From Wolbachia endosymbiont of Oedothorax gibbosus (GTDB lineage Bacteria > Pseudomonadota > Alphaproteobacteria > Rickettsiales > Anaplasmataceae), in the NCBI RefSeq assembly GCF_936270145.1, contig NZ_OW370537.1, forward strand, positions 1,178,001-1,242,000: 64,000 nucleotides of DNA, read 5' to 3'. Below are positions 19,104 through 27,576 of the stretch, piece by piece. A program made the translations under genes and the position numbers. Every line of letters starts with the position of its first letter. Positions within the stretch are counted from its first letter, which is position 1. The notes beneath the pieces are model-generated. The model made no database searches. It saw nothing but the letters and a program-made list of their open reading frames with translations, and was not told where the DNA came from.

Positions 19104-20534
19104 ATGTTTGGGTCAAAATCCAAAAGTAAGTTTATGCTTTCCATCGGAGAAGAAGGCATAATGTTACTATATTTTAAAAATAACACTTTAAATAAAAGGT
19201 ATTTTGTTAAGGGCAAAAACGATAAAGCAGTTTCCGACTTAATTTCATGTCTTTCATCAGATAAAAAAGCACCTTTATACCTGGTGCTTAATCATGCAGA
19301 TCAAAATTACTTGCTACAGTTTATTCCAAGAATAAACAAGATTAGTGCTTATCTATCAGCAAAAACAAAGATGGAGCATTTTGCTCACAATAACGATATA
19401 AGCTCAATTTTTTTGGTTGAGAAGCCAACCGAATTTAATCAAAACTGGTGCTATCTTCTTGTGTCATCAAAAGCAAAGCATTTAGTAGAATATTGGTTGA
19501 ATGTATTTATTGAGATAGGCTCTAACTTTAAGGGAATATTAATGTTTCCTATAGAAATAAGTAATATAGTAAAAAAGATTCCACATAAAGATCCTAATAA
19601 TTGGAAAATTATAGTTGCTGCAACTAAAACGGGAGGCTATAGACAAGTGGTTCTTAAAGAGAACAAAATGGTATTTACGCGTTTGATACCATTTACTAAT
19701 GATAATTTACCAGGAATTATTGCTGGTGGAATATATCAGGAAGTGCAAGATACTATTCGATCCTTAACTAAGTTTGGGTTTGAAAAAAATAACCCTATCG
19801 ACCTTTGCATCATAGTGTCAGAAGATATTAAAGCTAGTTTATCAGTCATAAATTTTTCAGAGAACAGTGTGAACATATTAACTCCATATGAGTTAGGCAA
19901 ACTATTAGGAGCAGAACTAGCTATAAGTGAAAAAGATAACTTTTGTGATACCATAATTTTGTTTCATAGCTTTAAGAATAAATTAGCAGCTATTTTTAAT
20001 ACAAAGGAAACTAAAGAATTTTATCTATTCAATTATCTTTATTTAAACTCTCCTCAAATTTTTCTATACTTCGCTTTGGTTTTAGTTGTAATTAACGCCC
20101 TTTGTTTGCTAAATTTGTATTCAAACTTCAGTGTCGCTAATAATTTATCCGCAAAGCAGAGCACCTTAAATAACCAATTAACAAAACTTAGCCAAAGCTA
20201 TAATGTAAAAAAAATAGATGAAATTTATGATTTTATTAATATCAATAATATTTTATTAAAAATAGAATACTCTCCTCTTACACAAGTTAAGTATGTAGAA
20301 AAGTTAAAAGTACCAGGTATAGAGCTTCGATCATTTGAATGGAATTATAATGAGGCAAAAAGTTATATTACCACAACTTTAAGGTTTAATTTTCAATCCG
20401 GTAAAAATATTTCTTATCAATACGAGAAACTACAAAAAAATTTAAATGATAATTTTCGTACCTATGACATTAATATTTCTGCTGCTAAAGGGCAAAATCT
20501 ATCTATTGATGTTGAAATAGGAGAGGCAATGTAG
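19104..20534 (+). CDS. GspL/PilM-like bitopic membrane protein (predicted)
   Basis: I do not recognise a named gene, but the architecture is telling. Residues 1-315 are cytoplasmic and alternate strands and helices. They include IIVAATKTGGYRQVVLKENK and GGIYQEVQDTIRSLTKFG, which resemble the actin-like fold of PilM or the cytoplasmic part of GspL. One membrane segment (about 317-340, FLYFALVLVVINALCLL) follows. Residues 341-476 are periplasmic, with a short coiled coil and a ferredoxin-like end, as in PilN/GspL. Two further genes follow at 4 bases and with overlap. The best guess is a fused PilM-PilN or GspL-type platform protein; this is structural inference only. Confidence 0.55.
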   Translation: MFGSKSKSKFMLSIGEEGIMLLYFKNNTLNKRYFVKGKNDKAVSDLISCLSSDKKAPLYLVLNHADQNYLLQFIPRINKISAYLSAKTKMEHFAHNNDISSIFLVEKPTEFNQNWCYLLVSSKAKHLVEYWLNVFIEIGSNFKGILMFPIEISNIVKKIPHKDPNNWKIIVAATKTGGYRQVVLKENKMVFTRLIPFTNDNLPGIIAGGIYQEVQDTIRSLTKFGFEKNNPIDLCIIVSEDIKASLSVINFSENSVNILTPYELGKLLGAELAISEKDNFCDTIILFHSFKNKLAAIFNTKETKEFYLFNYLYLNSPQIFLYFALVLVVINALCLLNLYSNFSVANNLSAKQSTLNNQLTKLSQSYNVKKIDEIYDFININNILLKIEYSPLTQVKYVEKLKVPGIELRSFEWNYNEAKSYITTTLRFNFQSGKNISYQYEKLQKNLNDNFRTYDINISAAKGQNLSIDVEIGEAM

Positions 20535-20538
20535 ATTA

Positions 20539-21147
20539 ATGACTATCTCTCAATTAAAAAGAAAAGCTACAATTCAGTTTATATCGTATTTATTATTATC
20601 TGTTGGATTAATAGGGTTATTAACATATGTTGTTATCTATAACGAAAAAGTTTATAATAAAAACCAAATTGCGATTGATAAAATACATTCTATTAATTTA
20701 CAGATTACTGGAATTCAAAAAAAGGAAGTTGTTCTAAATAAAAACCTAGATTTGTGGAAAAAAATTTCCTCTTCAAATTTACACAGTAGCAGATACATTG
20801 CAAATTTAAATTTCGAGCTTAGCAAGTTATATAAAAAGTACTATATATTAGAACCTGAAATATCAATTTCTATACCCGAAGAAGTTGAGCTTCACAACAA
20901 AAGTGAACGCACAAAAGTAATAAAAAGTGAAGTGGTCCTAAATTTAAGTTCAATCAGCGATAAGCATATTTTTTTATTTTTACAGTCTATTCCAAATCTG
21001 CCCGGTTATGTTATGATCAAATCTCTTATTTTAAACAAGCAGAGAAATATTGATGCTGCAACTATGAAACAAATTTTGAATGGTAATATGATAGAGATAG
21101 TGAGAGTTAATATAGTCTTTGATTGGTATACTATATTAAGTAGATAA
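20539..21147 (+). CDS. PilO/GspM-like membrane protein (predicted)
   Basis: The 202-aa protein has a short cytoplasmic N-terminus, one membrane helix (about residues 15-35, YLLLSVGLIGLLTYVVIY) and a periplasmic region. The latter begins with a coiled coil (40-95) and ends in a small alpha/beta domain. This is the layout of PilO and GspM. It starts 4 bases after the GspL/PilM-like gene and runs into the next gene, so the three are one operon. There is no diagnostic residue motif, and the call rests on topology and gene order. Confidence 0.5.
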   Translation: MTISQLKRKATIQFISYLLLSVGLIGLLTYVVIYNEKVYNKNQIAIDKIHSINLQITGIQKKEVVLNKNLDLWKKISSSNLHSSRYIANLNFELSKLYKKYYILEPEISISIPEEVELHNKSERTKVIKSEVVLNLSSISDKHIFLFLQSIPNLPGYVMIKSLILNKQRNIDAATMKQILNGNMIEIVRVNIVFDWYTILSR

Positions 21148-21151
21148 GGTG

Positions 21152-21958
21152 ATGAACATAAAGCTGTTTTTTATTTTTACGCTACTCATTTCCAATGTTA
21201 ATGCATATTGCAGTTGTGAAGGTATCATAGAAAGCATAGGGATTTGTAAGGAGTATTCTTGCCGACAACATATTGGCAATGAAGATTTTATTGAGCATAA
21301 AATATTAGGATTAAATAGTGGAAATTTATGCGTATATATAGAAAAACAAGGTAATGATGAAATGGTTTGTCATCATTCTCAGTATGGAATGATGATAGAA
21401 AAAAGATATTTTGAAAGTATTCTTAAAGTTGGCAATCAAGAAATTGATGATTTTATTGATATAGCAAATTTGCGTGCAAAAGAGTGTTTCTTTATTAGCA
21501 ATCAAAAACTAAGCTATATAGATCGGGACGATATAATAAGAGAAGCGGTGGAAAGTGATTTTGACGTTTTGTCACAATATAGTAATGTAAAAAGCATTTT
21601 TTTTGATGAAGAGCCAATTAATAAAATGGTCAATGAAATGGAAAAGTTCAATTTACGGTCTTCAAGAGCTGCAAAAGAGGAGAATTTCAACTGTAAGGTA
21701 GTAAGTTTAGACTCAATTTTGTACCTTTCTCCCGATACATGGAAAATATGGGTAAATGGAAAACTGTTTATAAATACTAAGGATTTAAAAGTGCACTCAG
21801 TTACTGAAAATTATGTAACTTTTGTATGGACCGTAGATCAAAAAGCAATAAAAAAGCATGCGAATGATTCTCAAAATGTATATCTTGGACATGGGAGTAT
21901 TATGTTTACGCTTTATCCAAAACAAAAATTTGACTTGGATAGCTTATCTATTAAATAA
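21152..21958 (+). CDS. Secreted protein of unknown family in the GspL/PilO-like operon
   Basis: A clear signal peptide (MNIKLFFIFTLLISNVNAYC, cleavage near A18-Y19) precedes a mature region with several Cys at its start (CSCEG, CKEYSC, HHSQYG). A C-terminal beta-rich domain contains YLSPDTWKIWVNGKLF and ENYVTFVWTVDQ. The ATG at 21152 was preferred over an adjacent GTG at 21149. A periplasmic partner is expected at this position (PilP or GspC in the classical operons), but I cannot show homology to either. No secretin gene follows; the next features are repeats and a tRNA. Confidence 0.55.
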   Translation: MNIKLFFIFTLLISNVNAYCSCEGIIESIGICKEYSCRQHIGNEDFIEHKILGLNSGNLCVYIEKQGNDEMVCHHSQYGMMIEKRYFESILKVGNQEIDDFIDIANLRAKECFFISNQKLSYIDRDDIIREAVESDFDVLSQYSNVKSIFFDEEPINKMVNEMEKFNLRSSRAAKEENFNCKVVSLDSILYLSPDTWKIWVNGKLFINTKDLKVHSVTENYVTFVWTVDQKAIKKHANDSQNVYLGHGSIMFTLYPKQKFDLDSLSIK

Positions 21959-21959
21959 T

Positions 21960-22113
21960 TTAGTATATAGCCAAAGTGATTTAGGTTTACCGACAATTTG
22001 AAAAACCGTCATCCCGCTACGTGTTAGCGGGATCTATGCTAAGAGATACCGCGAATGAATCGCGGTATGACGGTCCGCTACGTGTTAGCGGGATCTAGAG
22101 ATACCGCGGGTGG
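21960..22113. repeat. Palindromic repeats (family A)
   Basis: The left end is TATAGCCAAAGTGATTTAGG, followed by CGTCATCCCGCTACGTGTTAG, GCGGGATCT, AGATACCGCGAATGAATCGC and GGTATGACGG, and then a second partial unit. The cluster lies immediately before tRNA-Arg and after the three-gene operon. Confidence 0.85.
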
Positions 22114-22125
22114 GTAGCTATATAT

Positions 22126-22199
22126 GCGCTTGTAGCTCAGTTGGATAGAGCGTTGCCCTCCGGAGGCAAAGGTCGTGGGTTCGAATCCCTCCAAGCGCA
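22126..22199 (+). tRNA. tRNA-Arg (anticodon CCG)
   Basis: The 74-nt cloverleaf has acceptor stem GCGCTTG/CAAGCGC with discriminator A, a D arm with AGCTCAGTTGGATAGAGC, the anticodon stem TTGCC/GGCAA around loop CTCCGGA (anticodon CCG, reading CGG), and the T arm GTGGGTTCGAATCCC. The 3' CCA is not encoded. A short T run follows. Confidence 0.96.
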
Positions 22200-22266
22200 C
22201 TTTTAATTAAATTTGACAATAGTACTTTCACATAAGATAATAAAGAGATTTATTTAGAGCATAATT

Positions 22267-22749
22267 ATGTCTGGTGGTACCATAAACAAAGTCATACTAG
22301 TTGGTAATTTAGGAAAAGATCCTGAAATTAGGACTACACAAAATGGAAAAGAGATGGCAAGTTTTTCAATAGCTACGTCTGAAAGTTGGACTGACAAACT
22401 TTCTGGTACACGCTCTGAAAAGACAGAATGGCATAATATCGTAATTTTTAGTGAAGGATTAGTAAAAATCGTTAAAGATTTTGCACGTAAAGGCAGTAAA
22501 GTTTATGTTGAAGGTTCTTTGAGAACCAGAAAATGGACTGACCAAAACGGTAGTGAAAGATACACAACGGAGGTGGTATTATATAATTTTAATAGCGCTC
22601 TTACTCTCCTCGATTCACGAAATAGTGCGCCAAATCCTGATTACAAGCCAAGTGAATACAAACAAAATGAACCAGAACAAAAAAATAAGTACGAAGGTTT
22701 TGACAATAATACAACAGATGAACTAATCGACGATGAAATACCGTTTTAA
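22267..22749 (+). CDS. ssb: Single-stranded DNA-binding protein
   Basis: SSB coats single-stranded DNA during replication and repair. The OB fold occupies residues 5-115 (INKVILVGNLGKDPEIR, FSIATSESW, KTEWHNIVIF, GSKVYVEGSLRTRKW). A flexible Asn/Glu/Lys-rich linker follows. The acidic tip DDEIPF at the very end binds partner proteins such as RecO, PriA and exonuclease I. 160 aa is usual. dapA begins 26 bases after the stop. Confidence 0.97.
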   Translation: MSGGTINKVILVGNLGKDPEIRTTQNGKEMASFSIATSESWTDKLSGTRSEKTEWHNIVIFSEGLVKIVKDFARKGSKVYVEGSLRTRKWTDQNGSERYTTEVVLYNFNSALTLLDSRNSAPNPDYKPSEYKQNEPEQKNKYEGFDNNTTDELIDDEIPF

Positions 22750-22775
22750 TAACTTCAATTGAAACCATTTTATCC

Positions 22776-23723
22776 ATGTTTTTATGGACTGCTTGTGTTA
22801 CTCCCTTTAATTACAATGGGGATGAAATAGATTACAGCAGTTTGCAGCGCTTACTTACAATGCAAGCTGAAGCTAAAAATGGTGTAGTGTTGCTAGGTAG
22901 CACAGGTGAAAGCCTATCGCTTACTGATTCTGAAAAGCGTACATTAGTTGAATTTGTATGTGAGCTAAAATTAAATACAAAAATTATAATTGGCGTACCA
23001 GGAGTGAATCTATATCAAACTCTTGAATGGCTTGATTTTTGCAAGGATATGCCTATTCATGGCTATCTAATGACAACTCCCATTTATGCAAAGCCTGGTA
23101 TCATGGGGCAGACCTTATGGTTTGAAAAGCTACTTGAAAAAGCACATGTGCCAGCTATGCTTTATAATATTCCATCGAGAGCAGGAATAAATCTTCACGC
23201 TGAAACTGTACGCAACTTATCCAGCCACGAAAAATTTTGGGCTATCAAAGATTCAAGTGGCACCGTTGATACTTTAGCTCAGTATAAGAAAGTTGCACCA
23301 AACATTGAGGTATTTTGCGGAGATGATAATATGATATCAGGTATGGCCGCTTATGGCGTAGCTGGTCTGGTTTCCGTTGCTTCTAATGTTTGGCCACGCA
23401 TAGCGCATGAATACGTTAAGCAATGTCTGAACAACGAACTCTCTTCACTGTCATTCCAGCGCGTGACGCTGGAATCCAGAAGGAAACCTGCTCAAATGAC
23501 AGGAAATGACATGAAAAGTTCAACAGATATCTGGCAACAAGCCTGCAAAGCACTATTTATTGCCAGCAACCCAATACCTACCAAAGCACTTTTGCATGAT
23601 ATTGGGCTCATAGAACACAAAACTGTCCGCCTACCACTCAGCACAGAAGACTTGCCTTCTGTTGAGAAATTGAGGCAAGTCAATAAAATGATTCTTGAAT
23701 GGAAAGAACTGACTAATGACTAG
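22776..23723 (+). CDS. dapA: 4-hydroxy-tetrahydrodipicolinate synthase with in-frame palindromic insertion
   Basis: DapA condenses pyruvate and aspartate semialdehyde, the first step of the diaminopimelate/lysine branch. The TIM barrel shows GSTGESLSL (substrate binding), the catalytic Tyr in LYNIPSRAG and the Schiff-base Lys in FWAIKDSSG. Residues about 224-246 ([18 protein letters not shown] and onward) are encoded by a palindromic repeat at 23446-23512. They interrupt the C-terminal helical region between CLNNEL and TDIWQQACKALF. The frame is preserved, giving 315 aa against the usual 290. The 3' end overlaps the convergent ORF by 11 bases. Confidence 0.95.
   Translation: MFLWTACVTPFNYNGDEIDYSSLQRLLTMQAEAKNGVVLLGSTGESLSLTDSEKRTLVEFVCELKLNTKIIIGVPGVNLYQTLEWLDFCKDMPIHGYLMTTPIYAKPGIMGQTLWFEKLLEKAHVPAMLYNIPSRAGINLHAETVRNLSSHEKFWAIKDSSGTVDTLAQYKKVAPNIEVFCGDDNMISGMAAYGVAGLVSVASNVWPRIAHEYVKQCLNNELSSLSFQRVTLESRRKPAQMTGNDMKSSTDIWQQACKALFIASNPIPTKALLHDIGLIEHKTVRLPLSTEDLPSVEKLRQVNKMILEWKELTND
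23446..23512. repeat. Palindromic repeat (family B variant) inside dapA
   Basis: The core CATTCCAGCGCGTGACGCTG continues into GAAT and forms a perfect stem CATTCCAGCG. The same 24 bases occur in leuS at about 39620-39643. The arms CTGTCATT and AATGACAG flank it. Confidence 0.85.
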
Positions 23724-24111
23724 GGCTAGGAACATAACCTGCACTAGCACCATTAACTTTCACACCGCTGTCAATCGATCCACCTGGTGGTGTTGGTGGA
23801 GAAGAAAAGCGTTCAGTTATTTTACTCACAAGTTGCATAACAATTGCGTTTGCTATTATAGTTAAAGCAATTATAGCTACAGGTGATGTGAAACCAAGGG
23901 CAGCTAAACCTGCTCCAACTCCAAAAGAAACAACAGCACCTGCTATCGAAGGTACAACACACTTACTCAAGCTATCAAACAATTTAGCTTTTTCATTTAT
24001 CCTTTCTTGATCATACATATTACCATATATTTTATTGAGAGAGCTTCTATCCATAAGCGATAAAGCGCCGATAAGTGTACACCCAATTAGTGGGATTATA
24101 GAGCCAATCAT
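23713..24111 (-). CDS. Small membrane protein of unknown function
   Basis: The 132-aa ORF has an N-terminal membrane segment (MIGSIIPLIGCTLIGALSL) and two more hydrophobic stretches (VVPSIAGAVVSFGVGAGLAALGF; IIALTIIANAIVMQLV). It ends in a Pro/Gly/Ser-rich tail. I do not recognise the family. Five bases upstream lies the end of another small hydrophobic ORF in a different frame (24117-24233). The two may be one gene split by a frameshift, since this ORF has no well-spaced ribosome-binding site of its own. Confidence 0.5.
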   Translation of the reverse strand: MIGSIIPLIGCTLIGALSLMDRSSLNKIYGNMYDQERINEKAKLFDSLSKCVVPSIAGAVVSFGVGAGLAALGFTSPVAIIALTIIANAIVMQLVSKITERFSSPPTPPGGSIDSGVKVNGASAGYVPSPSH

Positions 24112-24116
24112 CCCCC

Positions 24117-24233
24117 CTACAATAAGAGGTGATAACTAGAATGATACATAGTAAGAGCTATGGTACTAGCTATGAGTCCCAAAGACCCTATGGTTACTGC
24201 TGCATATGATGCAAACTTTGTTTTATTAGTCAT
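24117..24233 (-). CDS. 38-aa hydrophobic ORF, possibly the 5' part of a frameshifted gene
   Basis: The ORF starts at ATG 24233 with AAAGAGG about 5 bases before it. The product is MTNKTKFASYAAVTIGSLG followed by a hydrophobic stretch LIASTIALTMY and stops at TAG 24117. This good start contrasts with the poor start of the next ORF. Joining the two would need a shift in the bases just before the G6 run at 24112-24117, giving about 170 aa. Confidence 0.4.
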   Translation of the reverse strand: MTNKTKFASYAAVTIGSLGLIASTIALTMYHSSYHLLL

Positions 24234-24374
24234 GAATGCCTCTTTTATTAATATAATACTTTATTATATATAATCTTGCAATCAATGTCTATTTTATAAT
24301 AGAGGGTTTTTAATTGACTTTGAGCGCACCTTAGTCTATACAATTCTAATATCTTAAGCTATAAGGCATACCAG

Positions 24375-24595
24375 ATCTATAGCTAAACTGACTTAGGTTT
24401 ACTGACGATTTGGAAAAATCGTCAAGGTGTCGTCTGGGTAGCTCCTTTCTTGTCACTCCAGTCTGGAATCTAGTTTTCCATATAATCTCATCGAAAACGT
24501 TTTTCTATGCTAGTTTACAAGCAAACTTTTCTGGATCCAAGTAGTCAAGCTACTTGGATGACACCGTCATAAAGGAATCAGTTTGCATGACATCT
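24375..24595. repeat. Palindromic repeats (families A and B, partial)
   Basis: CTATAGCTAAACTGACTTAG (family A end) is followed by family B arms: CTTGTCACTCCAGTCTGGAA on one side and TCTGGATCCAAGTAGTCAAG, CTACTTGGATGACACC on the other, with about 60 AT-rich bases between. It fills the gap before guaA (24234-24600); no gene is seen there. Confidence 0.7.
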
Positions 24596-24600
24596 CATGA

Positions 24601-26163
24601 TTACTCCCACTCGATGGTTGCAGGTGGCTTGGAAGTTATATCGTACACAACTCTATTTACTCCGGGAACATTATTAACAATTATACTGCCAACATTGCGT
24701 AAAAAATCCCAAAATACTAGCAAGTGTTGATCCTTATCTTCAAATGGAAATGCATCGGCTGTCATACCATCAGATGATGTTACAGCCCTTAAAGCACAAA
24801 CATATCCGTATGTACGACCATCTCCCATGACGCCTACAGTTTTTATTGGTAATAATACAGCAAAAGCTTGCCATATCTTATCGTATAGATCGTAATTTTT
24901 CATCGTATTAATATATATTTCATCTACTTCTTGCAATATTCGCACCTTTTCTTCATCAACTTCACTTATAATCCTCACTGCAAGGCCAGGTCCTGGAAAT
25001 GGATGTTGAAATATTATCTCATCTGAAAGCCCGATTTCCTTTCCAAGTAGCCTTACCTCATCTTTAAAGAGGTAACGTAAAGGCTCCACCAGCTTCAGGT
25101 TCATCTTTTCTGGCAACCCACCAACATTATGATGAGACTTAATTGTACTCGTGTTATCTGAGGCATGCCCTGACTCAACTACATCAGAGTAGATGGTACC
25201 TTGCATCAAAAAATCCACATCACCTATTTTTTTTGCTTCTTCTTCAAACACTTCAATAAAAGTGTTACCGATAATTTTTCGCTTTTCTTCTGGATCAGTT
25301 ATTCCCTTCAACCTACTCAAAAATAAATTTGATTTATCAACGTAATTTATCGGAATCTCTTTCAACATAGCAATGGTTTGGTTCTTGCGTAACAACCCAG
25401 TATCAATGAAAATACAGTTCAATTGTTTTCCTATAGCTTTATGTGTGAGAGCCGCTGCAACACTTGAATCAACCCCACCACTTACTGCAGCGATTACTTT
25501 TTTCTCTCCTACTACATTTTTGATTTTTTCCTTCTGCTCCTCAATAAACGACCTCATTGTCCAGTCTCTTTCGCAATTTGCAAGATCCAAGAAGTTAGAG
25601 AGCAATTTACTGCCATTTGTTGTGGGCCTCACTTCGGGATGGAATTGAGTGCAGTAAATCCTCCGCTGTTCGTTGACAATTATTGCAATTGTTTGATTTA
25701 TCACACCTGATGCGATAATAGTAAATCCCTGTGGTATAGTATCAACACTGTCTGCATGATTCATTAATACATCCACCTCAGAATTAACATCCCAAGTACC
25801 CTTTATAATGGGGGATTCTTTTAGTATCTTGATTTTAGTTCTGCCAAACTCCTGTTTGAAGCTCTCTTTTACTTTTGCTCCAAAATAATGACAAATGAGT
25901 TGCTGTCCATAGCATATTCCAAGTATAGGAACGTTTGTTGCCTCATTGAGTTTTATAATTTCATGCGCTACTCCATTTTCTTTAGAACAATCATCATTTA
26001 CAGATTGTGGTCCTCCAGAGAGAATAAACCCATTGAATTTTGATATTGTTTCAAAACTGACGTTGCTTGGAAATATTTCACAATAAACGCCCATTTCTCT
26101 TACTTGTCTTGCGATAAGCTGTGTAAACTGTGAACCAAAATCAATAATGGCAATTGCTGACAA
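24601..26163 (-). CDS. guaA: GMP synthase (glutamine-hydrolysing)
   Basis: GuaA aminates XMP to GMP. The N-terminal class I glutamine amidotransferase has the nucleophile in GICYGQQLI (Cys84) and the catalytic His/Glu in TQFHPEV. The ATP pyrophosphatase half begins with the P-loop [15 protein letters not shown], and the C-terminal dimerisation domain ends in [12 protein letters not shown], the standard GuaA end. 520 aa is typical. The gene stands alone, between palindromic repeats on both sides. Confidence 0.98.
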   Translation of the reverse strand: MSAIAIIDFGSQFTQLIARQVREMGVYCEIFPSNVSFETISKFNGFILSGGPQSVNDDCSKENGVAHEIIKLNEATNVPILGICYGQQLICHYFGAKVKESFKQEFGRTKIKILKESPIIKGTWDVNSEVDVLMNHADSVDTIPQGFTIIASGVINQTIAIIVNEQRRIYCTQFHPEVRPTTNGSKLLSNFLDLANCERDWTMRSFIEEQKEKIKNVVGEKKVIAAVSGGVDSSVAAALTHKAIGKQLNCIFIDTGLLRKNQTIAMLKEIPINYVDKSNLFLSRLKGITDPEEKRKIIGNTFIEVFEEEAKKIGDVDFLMQGTIYSDVVESGHASDNTSTIKSHHNVGGLPEKMNLKLVEPLRYLFKDEVRLLGKEIGLSDEIIFQHPFPGPGLAVRIISEVDEEKVRILQEVDEIYINTMKNYDLYDKIWQAFAVLLPIKTVGVMGDGRTYGYVCALRAVTSSDGMTADAFPFEDKDQHLLVFWDFLRNVGSIIVNNVPGVNRVVYDITSKPPATIEWE

Positions 26164-26284
26164 TTTGTTCCTCCATATTATTTAAAGCAATATCTGATAA
26201 TAAAGAAAATAAAGGAGTAAGTAAACTAAGACCTGTTTAAAAGCTTTAACGTGTGGTGCAAGTTAGCTATATAGCTAATTTTCC

Positions 26285-26478
26285 TACACCATACCGCCGC
26301 GGCGCTAACACGTAGCGGGATGACGATCGTCAGGGTGTCACTCCAGCGCCCCTATAATGTCATCCGAGTAGCTGACACTGGGATCTAGTCTTCCATAAGT
26401 AGCCCACTTTCTTGTCATCCAAGTAGCTCCTTTTTTTTGTCATCCCAGTACTCCTAATAATGTCATCCAAGTAGCTGA
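26285..26478. repeat. Palindromic repeats (A then B), target of IS630 copy 1
   Basis: ACCGCCGCGG and GCTAACACGTAGCGGGATGA (family A) are followed by several partial family B units of the form TGTCATCCAAGTAGCTGA. The last unit is interrupted at TGA 26476-26478 by the IS630 element and resumes at 27577 as TGACACTGGGATCT. Confidence 0.75.
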
Positions 26479-26555
26479 TACCAATCTCCACTAATAGATA
26501 GACAAATAGTAAAAACTACAAATAATTGAGGCTAGAAAGAATAAATATGTAGTTT

Positions 26556-27080
26556 ATGGCAGGAAAAAGTAAAGCAATAGGAGAAGAACTATATAATCAA
26601 TGCAAGTTAGAATTAAAAAAATATGGAATAAGAGGAGAGATAGGAAGAAGGTTACAAGCAATAATATCAGCAAAGGAGTATGGTATCTCAAAAGTTGCTA
26701 AAATATATAGAATTACGAGAACGACATTAATGAAATGGATTGCAAGATTTAAAGAAAAAGGTGTTATTGGGTTTGCAATACAGCCAGGGCGAGGACCTAA
26801 ACCAAAACTGAACGAGGAGAAGAAGGAAAAAATAAGAGAGGTAATAGAAGAAGATGGGGCAAATCTGACTGCTAAAAAATTGCAAGGTATAGTTGAAGGA
26901 ATGTTAGCTATCAAAGTAAGTGAGTCAACGGCGAGAAGGCTTATGAAGAAGCTAGGATTTACATATATCACACCTCGTCCAGCACATTATAAACAAGACA
27001 AAAACAAACAAGAGGAGTTCAAAAAAAATCTCAATGAAATTGTGGAAAAGAACCGGAAAAAGGAGGTTTTTTTTCGATGA
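26556..27080 (+). CDS. IS630 transposase ORF A (DNA-binding half)
   Basis: The 174-aa product holds two HTH modules: a Psq/LZ-like AKEYGISKVAKIYRITRTTL segment and a winged-helix stretch (KIREVIEEDGANLTAKKLQG, VSESTARRLMKKLG) that bind the IS ends. It ends at TGA right after a run of eight T, where ORF B overlaps in the +1 frame. It lacks all catalytic acidic residues, so a functional transposase needs fusion with ORF B. Confidence 0.9.
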   Translation: MAGKSKAIGEELYNQCKLELKKYGIRGEIGRRLQAIISAKEYGISKVAKIYRITRTTLMKWIARFKEKGVIGFAIQPGRGPKPKLNEEKKEKIREVIEEDGANLTAKKLQGIVEGMLAIKVSESTARRLMKKLGFTYITPRPAHYKQDKNKQEEFKKNLNEIVEKNRKKEVFFR

Positions 27081-27567
27081 ATCGAGATTTGGAACGCACT
27101 CAAAAGTTGGACATGGATGGTTTAAAAAGGGCTCAAGAACACAAGTTAAAGTAAAAATCGGAAGAGAAAACTTCTATCTTTACAGCGCTGTAAATCCCAG
27201 GAATGGAGAGGATATTAGCCTACTTGCTCCACATGTAAACACAGATTGCATGAACATATTTTTGGAGCAGATGTCGAAAGATTTGGGGACTAGAGAAGCT
27301 TTTCTTATCATGGATTGCGCAAGTTGGCATAGGTCTAAAGGTTTAAAAACTCCTGAAAATATCACCATAATTTATTTGCCGCCGTACTCGCCTGAGCTCA
27401 ATCCTGTGGAAAGATTTTGGCAACATTTAAAGGAAAATATAATAAAGAACAAGATGTATGACTCTATTAAATTACTTGAAAATGCTGTATCTGAATTTAT
27501 TCGAGATATTACGGAAAGTTCGATCAAAACCATTTGCTCTGTGAATTATTTGTCTAGTTATTTATGA
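27034..27567 (+). CDS. IS630 transposase ORF B (DDE catalytic half)
   Basis: This frame carries the complete DDE triad: D15 in [10 protein letters not shown]94 in LIMDCASWH and E126 in [16 protein letters not shown], the IS630 signature. The first Asp lies immediately after the overlap with ORF A. The listed ATG is nominal. Expression is more likely by +1 frameshifting at AGGAGGTTTTTTTTCGATGA, giving a fusion of about 345 aa. Confidence 0.88.
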   Translation: MKLWKRTGKRRFFFDESRFGTHSKVGHGWFKKGSRTQVKVKIGRENFYLYSAVNPRNGEDISLLAPHVNTDCMNIFLEQMSKDLGTREAFLIMDCASWHRSKGLKTPENITIIYLPPYSPELNPVERFWQHLKENIIKNKMYDSIKLLENAVSEFIRDITESSIKTICSVNYLSSYL

Positions 27568-27576
27568 GGGTTGGTA

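Larger units (their letters stand above)
26479..27576 (+). mobile_element. IS630-family insertion sequence, complete (copy 1)
   Basis: The 1098-bp element runs from TACCAATCTCCACTAATAGA to the complement-type end GAGGGTTGGTA, with imperfect inverted repeats. It is flanked by TGA on both sides (26476-26478, 27577-27579). Removing it restores an uninterrupted family B palindrome GTAGCTGACACTGGG. The window has five copies of the element. Confidence 0.92.

Noticed and set aside
26597-26971. 124-aa minus-strand ORF repeated in all IS630 copies
   Set aside because: It is the antisense of ORF A, conserved only because the copies are identical; it lacks a ribosome-binding site.
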